Shown here one piece after another: positions 59,831 through 64,000 of a stretch of 64,000 nt of DNA; the stretch's first letter is position 1, and the number at the start of each line of letters is the position of its first letter. The notes under the pieces were generated by a model, which was not told the origin of the DNA, made no database searches, and saw only the letters and a list, made by a program, of their open reading frames with translations. This stretch comes from Pseudomonadota bacterium. GTDB taxonomy: Bacteria > Cyanobacteriota > Vampirovibrionia > Obscuribacterales > Obscuribacteraceae. The stretch covers positions 1 to 64,000 of the forward strand of contig JAJPGY010000015.1 of the NCBI GenBank assembly GCA_021325555.1, given 5' to 3'. Both the position numbers and the translations under genes were made by a program.

Positions 59831-60930
59831 CGGCCGCTCTGCTGCCGGCCGCGGTGCGCGCCGCGGTGTCCGCCGGCTACAACCTCGGGCTCATCATCGC
59901 CGAATCGAGACTCTCCACGGGCCCCTTCTCCGCGGCCTATCGCCTGGACACGGAATCCGGAAGCTACTGCCTGAAGCTGCACAGCAAAGACCGCAGCGCT
60001 GGCGCGCTTAAGCTGGAAGAGGAGCTGCTCACCTTTCTTGCCCGGCAGAGGTTTCCTCTGACACCGGCCCTGGTGCCGACCGCCTCCGGCAATCCGCACC
60101 TGCGCGCCGGTCAGGAGATCTGCTCTCTATACAGCTATATCGAAGCCGATCCACCCTTCGACTGGAGCCGCCCGGCATGGAGCGCCGGTCATTGTCGCGC
60201 CGCCGGCCGGGCCCTGGCCGCCTTCCACCGCGCGACCGCCCCGTTTGTGGCTCGCCTGCGGAACGAGCAAAGATACCGGCCCTTCTGCCTGCCGCTCAGA
60301 TCGATGCTGCCGTCCCGATTCCGGCGCTCGCTCGATTTCGCTCGGCAGGCAAGGCGAGGCCACAACGAAGCACTCGCTCTTGTTGCCGAGGAATCGGAAA
60401 GTCTTGGCGATGCGCTGGCCTCCACGCTGGCGGCGCTCAATCGACTGGAAAGCGAGCGCTCCGCCACCCCTGTTTTGATCCACGGCGACTATCACCCGGG
60501 AAATGTCTTGTTTCGCGGCCAGGAGCTCTGCGGAATCCTGGACTTCGAGTATCTGAGGGTAGAGGACCGCCGCTACGATCTCGGTTGCGCGCTAATCCAC
60601 TTCTGCGCGCTCTGGCCGGCCGGCCGAGCCAAGCAACCGCCATCGTCAGGGTTCGAGCGCGCATTCGACCGGCGCCGGCTGGAGGCTTTCCAGGACGGTT
60701 ATCTCGAGGGCGCCGGCGCCGCGCCGGACCGCCCGCAAACACCGCTACCGGCCGGTGGCGAAGAGGGCATATCCACCCTTGTCCCTTACATGAAATTTGC
60801 CTGCTTCCTTCTCGTTTGCTGGCTGGTCGAGCTTTACCAGGGCGGCTCCAGATCCCGCCCTGACTTCCTCGATCGAGCCGTCTTCCAGGCGTTGACCATG
60901 CTGAGAGCTTTGCAATCCGTCGCACCTTAG
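59827..60930 (+). CDS. Aminoglycoside-phosphotransferase-fold small-molecule kinase
   Basis: GTG 59827 overlaps the permease stop (GTGA). The 367-residue protein has the APH/CotS fold: FSAAYRLDTESGSYCLKLH (ATP lobe with Lys), catalytic HGDYHPGNVLF, metal-binding ILDFEY, and a helical C-terminal lobe (KFACFLLVCWLVELYQGG). Relatives phosphorylate homoserine, sugars, choline or antibiotics; the substrate here cannot be told. It is the last gene of the chain that begins with the signalling protein at 56464. Confidence 0.8.
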   Translation: MTAALLPAAVRAAVSAGYNLGLIIAESRLSTGPFSAAYRLDTESGSYCLKLHSKDRSAGALKLEEELLTFLARQRFPLTPALVPTASGNPHLRAGQEICSLYSYIEADPPFDWSRPAWSAGHCRAAGRALAAFHRATAPFVARLRNEQRYRPFCLPLRSMLPSRFRRSLDFARQARRGHNEALALVAEESESLGDALASTLAALNRLESERSATPVLIHGDYHPGNVLFRGQELCGILDFEYLRVEDRRYDLGCALIHFCALWPAGRAKQPPSSGFERAFDRRRLEAFQDGYLEGAGAAPDRPQTPLPAGGEEGISTLVPYMKFACFLLVCWLVELYQGGSRSRPDFLDRAVFQALTMLRALQSVAP

Positions 60931-60950
60931 CACTGGCCGGTGGCATCCCC

Positions 60951-61478
60951 TCACTTTTTCGCTCCCCGCTTTTCGAACGTGAGCGAGGCGGAGTTTACGC
61001 AAAAGCGCTGGCCGGCAGGTGCCGGACCATCATCGAAGACATGGCCGAGGTGGGCCCCGCAATGCTTGCAGACAATCTCTTCGCGCACCATTCCCGCGGA
61101 GGTGTCCTGTCGCCGGGAAACCGAGTTCGGGCGCGACCTGGTGAAACTCGGCCAGCCGGTGCCGGAGTCGAATTTGTCGGTCGAGTCGAAAAGCGGCGCG
61201 CCGCAGTTGCTGCACCTGTATATGCCGTCGGCGTGGTTGTTCCAGTATTTGCCGGTGAACGGCGCCTCGGTGCCGCTGCATCTGGTTATCCGGTAGACCT
61301 CCGGATCCAGCTTCCCTCTCCAGTACTCCTTCGGGTGCGACGCCGCCTCAGCCGATCCGTCCTGCTGCTGCCCGCGCGCCGCGTCCCTGGCCGGGGCGCC
61401 CGGCAGGCAGCCAAGGGCCGATACGCAGACCAGCCATCTTGCCAGCCTCCGGGCAGAGCCGCCGGTAATCGCCGTCAT
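60951..61478 (-). CDS. msrB: Exported methionine-R-sulfoxide reductase
   Basis: The 175-residue protein has an N-terminal signal or anchor (LARWLVCVSALGCLPGAP), then the MsrB domain (about 48-172). Zinc cysteines are Cys89, Cys92, Cys137 and Cys140, and the catalytic Cys160 is in RFCVNSASL. GTGWPSF and GHVFDDGP are conserved. It reduces the R epimer of methionine sulfoxide in exported proteins. It is translationally coupled to msrA by TGATG. Confidence 0.94.
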   Translation of the reverse strand: MTAITGGSARRLARWLVCVSALGCLPGAPARDAARGQQQDGSAEAASHPKEYWRGKLDPEVYRITRCSGTEAPFTGKYWNNHADGIYRCSNCGAPLFDSTDKFDSGTGWPSFTRSRPNSVSRRQDTSAGMVREEIVCKHCGAHLGHVFDDGPAPAGQRFCVNSASLTFEKRGAKK

Positions 61479-62029
61479 CAGTGACAGACCTCCCCGTGTT
61501 TGCGGTAATAATCCTGATGATAGTCTTCCGCGTCATAAAATGGGCCGGCCGGCTCGATGGCCGTGACAATCGGACGGGGGAACCGGTGGGACCTCATCAA
61601 CTCCTCGCGGCAGGCGATCGCCTCTTTTCGCTGCTCGTCTGTAGTATAGAAGACGACGGACCGGTACTGGGTGCCCACGTCCGGTCCCTGGCGGTTTACC
61701 GTGGTCGGATCGTGGTTGTGCCAGAACACCTCGAGGAGCCGGCGATAGCTGACCGTTCCCGGGTCGTACTCGACCAGCACGGTCTCGGCATGGCCGGTGT
61801 TGCCGGAACAGACCTCCCCATAGGAAGGATTGGGCGCCGTTCCGCCGCAATATCCCGCCCGCGTTTTAACCACACCCGGCACCTTGCTGAAGATGTACTG
61901 GGTTTTCCAGAAGCAGCCGGCCGCGAAAAGCGCCCGCTCGAGCTTGCCTGCCGGCTCATCTTTCGCCGGCGCGCCCCCGAATGCCGTCAGGAGCGCTACA
62001 AGGGCGACCGGAATGACAGGGAATTTCAC
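61478..62029 (-). CDS. msrA: Exported methionine-S-sulfoxide reductase
   Basis: GTG 62029 gives 183 residues with a normal signal peptide (KFPVIPVALVALLTAF); a GTG at 62089 would add 20 basic residues. The catalytic Cys39 is in AAGCFWKTQY, followed by GYCGG and the substrate residues in VCSGNTGHAE, and the resolving region ends GEVCH. It reduces the S epimer of methionine sulfoxide. With msrB it forms a periplasmic repair pair. Confidence 0.93.
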   Translation of the reverse strand: MKFPVIPVALVALLTAFGGAPAKDEPAGKLERALFAAGCFWKTQYIFSKVPGVVKTRAGYCGGTAPNPSYGEVCSGNTGHAETVLVEYDPGTVSYRRLLEVFWHNHDPTTVNRQGPDVGTQYRSVVFYTTDEQRKEAIACREELMRSHRFPRPIVTAIEPAGPFYDAEDYHQDYYRKHGEVCH

Positions 62030-62170
62030 TTGCCGAATCCGTTTCGGGATCAACAAGAGCTTATTTCCCCGGCCGGGCGGCCTTTTCACGGGAGCCGAGC
62101 CCTGACATGCATCCGCCCACAGGACGGCGCTGTTGTGCCATCCCCCGCCCGCCTATAGAATTACAACCAC

Positions 62171-62833
62171 ATGCCCAGGAAGCGCCGACCATTGAAGCCC
62201 TTGCCAAACCTGCCGGCAGCGGTAGTGCTGGCAGTGCTCTCCTGGCATCCGGCTGCAGCGCAGCTGGATACCTCGACCGATTTTCGCGGCATGGTTACGG
62301 ATCCATCAAACAAGCCGCTGGGCCACGTGCGGGTGTACCTGAAGGAATCAGACGGCACCACGGTCGCCTCGACAGCAACCGACGGCAGGGGCAGGTTCTC
62401 CATCTCCTCGACGTCGGGCGAGCGCCTCTCGCTGGAGTTTGTCCCGAAACCGAAGAGCGGACTGGCCACCGCGCTCTACGAGAATCTGCCCCCGAGGCAG
62501 GACAGGCAGTTGATCGTGCACCTGCCCAGGGGCTTCAAGGTAACGGGCCGCGTGGTCGCAGCCGGCAACGGCTTGAAGGGCCTGACCGTGAAGGTGACGG
62601 CCGTCAAGCCCGACAACGAGCGCGAACGGGTCTACGGCGGCGGCTTGACAACGACGGTGTCGGACGGGCGCTTCACCGTCTGGCTGATGCCCGGTCGCAA
62701 GTGGCTGTACGTGCTCAATGAGCGCTACTACGACCGCGTCTCGAAGATCAAGCAGGCGTTCACGGTCACAGGGGACATGGATCTCGCCGACATACAGCTG
62801 CCGCCGGCTGAGGCCAGGGGCGCCGGCGATTGA
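62171..62833 (+). CDS. Secreted protein with carboxypeptidase-regulatory-like domains
   Basis: The 220-residue product has a basic signal peptide (MPRKRRPLKPLPNLPAAVVLAVLSWHPAAAQ). Two beta-sandwich repeats follow. The first (about 38-115) has FRGMVTDPSNKPLGHVRVYL, the DGRGRFSISS turn, and LENLPP-like end. The second (about 118-210) has FKVTGRVVAAGNGLKGLTVKV, SDGRFTVWLMPG, and a closing strand. These transthyretin-like domains often lie in surface or secreted proteins. No enzyme domain is present. A good hairpin terminator follows. Confidence 0.72.
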   Translation: MPRKRRPLKPLPNLPAAVVLAVLSWHPAAAQLDTSTDFRGMVTDPSNKPLGHVRVYLKESDGTTVASTATDGRGRFSISSTSGERLSLEFVPKPKSGLATALYENLPPRQDRQLIVHLPRGFKVTGRVVAAGNGLKGLTVKVTAVKPDNERERVYGGGLTTTVSDGRFTVWLMPGRKWLYVLNERYYDRVSKIKQAFTVTGDMDLADIQLPPAEARGAGD

Positions 62834-62850
62834 GCAGGGCTCAAAAAAAA

Positions 62851-62881
62851 TGCGGCAGGCGGACAATGCCCGCCTGTCGCA
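62851..62881. terminator. Bidirectional intrinsic terminator
   Basis: A 12-bp stem with one G-T wobble (TGCGGCAGGCGG at 62851-62862 with 62870-62881) encloses a 7-base loop. Eight A's precede it (so a T-run on the minus strand) and CTTTAGC follows. Confidence 0.65.
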
Positions 62882-62990
62882 CTTTAGCAATAGAAGCTTA
62901 ACCTGCCGCGCCGCCAAGGTCACCGTGTTTTAAGAAACTCAAAGCGCGGGCGAGCCCCGCCTCGGCGAGCTTGCGCGGTGCCCGGAAAAG

Positions 62991-62996
62991 TATAAT
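62991..62996 (+). promoter_or_regulatory. Perfect -10 box (TATAAT) before larC
   Basis: TATAAT at 62991-62996 is a full consensus match, 30 bp before the larC ATG. The nearest -35-like sequence is TTGCGC at 62971-62976 with a short 14-bp spacer. Confidence 0.45.
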
Positions 62997-63025
62997 TACT
63001 GGACCCGAGGTGCTCCCGGCGTGCC

Positions 63026-64000
63026 ATGACCATCGCCTACTTCGACTGCCAGTTCGGTGCCGCCGGCGACATGCTGGTGTCCGCGCTCCTGTCCGCCGGG
63101 CTGCCGGAATCCCGCTGGCGGGCCGCGCTGGACGGGATCGACCTGCCGGCAGGCAGCTTCGAGGTCTCGATCGACGACGCCGTGCGCGGCTCGATCGCCG
63201 CCAGGCATCTTACGGTGCGCCAGTCCCCGCAGCAGGAGGAGCGGCGTCTTTCCGAGATAGCCGGGATCATAGGGCGCTCAAAGATCGCCGCCGGCGCCAA
63301 GAAGCTTGCCCTGTCCATCTTCACCAGGCTTGCCGAGGCCGAAGCCGCCGTGCACGGTGTGCCGGCCGCGGCGGTGCACTTTCACGAGGTGGGCGCGGTC
63401 GACGCGATTGTGGACATCGTCGGCTTCGCAATCGGCTACGAAATGCTGGAGATCGAGGCCAGCTTCGGCTCGGCGCTGCCTGTGGGCAGCGGCGTCGTAC
63501 AGACCGAGCACGGGCTTTTTCCGGTGCCCGGTCCGGCGGTGCTCAACCTGCTGGCCTCGGCGGGCGTGCCGGTCCGGTCCTCGGAGATCGACTATGAATG
63601 CCTGACTCCCACCGGCGCCGCCATTCTTACCACCGTCGTGCGGTCGTGGGGCTCGCCGCCGGCGCTGCGTCGGGTCAACGGTATCGGGTATGGTGCCGGA
63701 ACCCGGGACCCCGCAGGCTGGCCCAACGTGGTCAGGGTGGTGCTCGGTGAGCCTTCCTGCGATCACGGCCAGTCGCCCCGTTTCGAATCGGAACGGGCCG
63801 TGGTGGTCGAAGCCAACCTGGACGATTTCTCGCCACAGGCGCTTGCCTACGCGGTCGAGCGGCTCTGGTCCGCCGGCGCCCTGGACGTCACCGTCCAGCC
63901 GGCGGTCATGAAAAAGGGCCGCGCCGGTCAGATACTCTCGGTTATCTGCAAGCCCGGGGACGTGCTCAGGATCCAGGAGCTGATCCTGTCCGAGACTTCC
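63026..64000 (+). CDS. larC: Nickel-pincer cofactor biosynthesis protein LarC (3' end outside window)
   Basis: The open frame from ATG 63026 has no stop before the window ends (325 codons). It begins TIAYFDCQFGAAGDMLVSALLSAGLP, the LarC (DUF111) N-terminal signature. Further motifs are VHFHEVGAVDAIVDIVG, GVVQTEHGLFPVPGPAVLNLL and CLTPTGAAIL. LarC is a CTP-dependent cyclometallase that inserts nickel into the pyridinium-thiocarboxylate pincer cofactor of lactate racemase and relatives. Whether larB, larE or the target enzyme lies next to it cannot be seen. GAGG is about 15 bases upstream of the ATG, further than usual. Confidence 0.92.
   Translation, partial: MTIAYFDCQFGAAGDMLVSALLSAGLPESRWRAALDGIDLPAGSFEVSIDDAVRGSIAARHLTVRQSPQQEERRLSEIAGIIGRSKIAAGAKKLALSIFTRLAEAEAAVHGVPAAAVHFHEVGAVDAIVDIVGFAIGYEMLEIEASFGSALPVGSGVVQTEHGLFPVPGPAVLNLLASAGVPVRSSEIDYECLTPTGAAILTTVVRSWGSPPALRRVNGIGYGAGTRDPAGWPNVVRVVLGEPSCDHGQSPRFESERAVVVEANLDDFSPQALAYAVERLWSAGALDVTVQPAVMKKGRAGQILSVICKPGDVLRIQELILSETS

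Overview
This is a contiguous, GC-rich bacterial chromosomal segment. It is gene-dense, has no plasmid or phage genes, and I found no rRNA, tRNA or CRISPR array. Housekeeping genes (metH, lepA, gmk, rpoZ, lexA, dusB, hemL, rqcH-type NFACT) sit among signalling and secreted-protein genes. Several traits suggest, without proving, a non-photosynthetic relative of Cyanobacteria (Melainabacteria/Vampirovibrionia, perhaps Obscuribacterales-like): an ARC6-type IMS (DUF4101) domain on a secreted protein, an ABC1/UbiB kinase, zinc-ribbon/FHA Ser/Thr kinases with a PP2C phosphatase, giant hybrid kinases, and Ala/Pro-rich secreted proteins. A phylogeny of RpoZ, LepA and Gmk would settle it.

Layout. 1-1191: the C-terminal end of MetH, with a tandemly repeated linker, and a 37-aa membrane peptide. 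1447-13358: a five-gene phosphorelay cluster (a 2141-aa soluble HAMP-array kinase, two more hybrid or REC-linked kinases, a CheY-like protein and an OmpR-type regulator). 13363-16107: a stress-type protein, a repeat protein, a small membrane protein and a secreted TPR protein, two of them behind near-identical sigma-54-like promoters. 16297-22416: homocysteine methyltransferase/MTHFR fusion, LepA, a Suppressor-of-fused protein and secreted proteins. 22413-31517: a membrane protein, a kinase-fragment/TPR protein, then a glycan locus (epimerase, DegT aminotransferase, GT2, sulfatase-fold membrane enzyme, NoeA-like methyltransferase, small YLD protein). 31657-46813 (all minus): HemL, secreted and cell-wall proteins (M23 peptidase, IMS-domain protein), a SahH-like protein, Maf, a Ser/Thr kinase-FHA-PP2C-kinase module, UbiB-like kinase and a phasin-like protein. 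46964-52944: arginase, LexA, NFACT, Gmk, RpoZ, DusB. 53097-60930: a probable selenoprotein, a second phosphorelay set, and a zinc/manganese-type ABC transporter translationally chained to it. 60951-64000: MsrB/MsrA, a secreted carboxypeptidase-regulatory-like protein and the start of LarC.

The most interesting item is 53097-53462. An ArsC/Spx-like thioredoxin-fold gene is interrupted by one in-frame TGA exactly where the redox Cys belongs (a U-x-x-C motif), and a SECIS-like hairpin follows at the expected distance. It reads as a selenocysteine protein that ordinary gene calling truncates. Other points worth attention are the paired sigma-54-like promoters, the 12-fold HAMP array, the kinase N-lobe fused to a TPR protein, the divergent SahH paralogue and a likely LexA autoregulatory operator.
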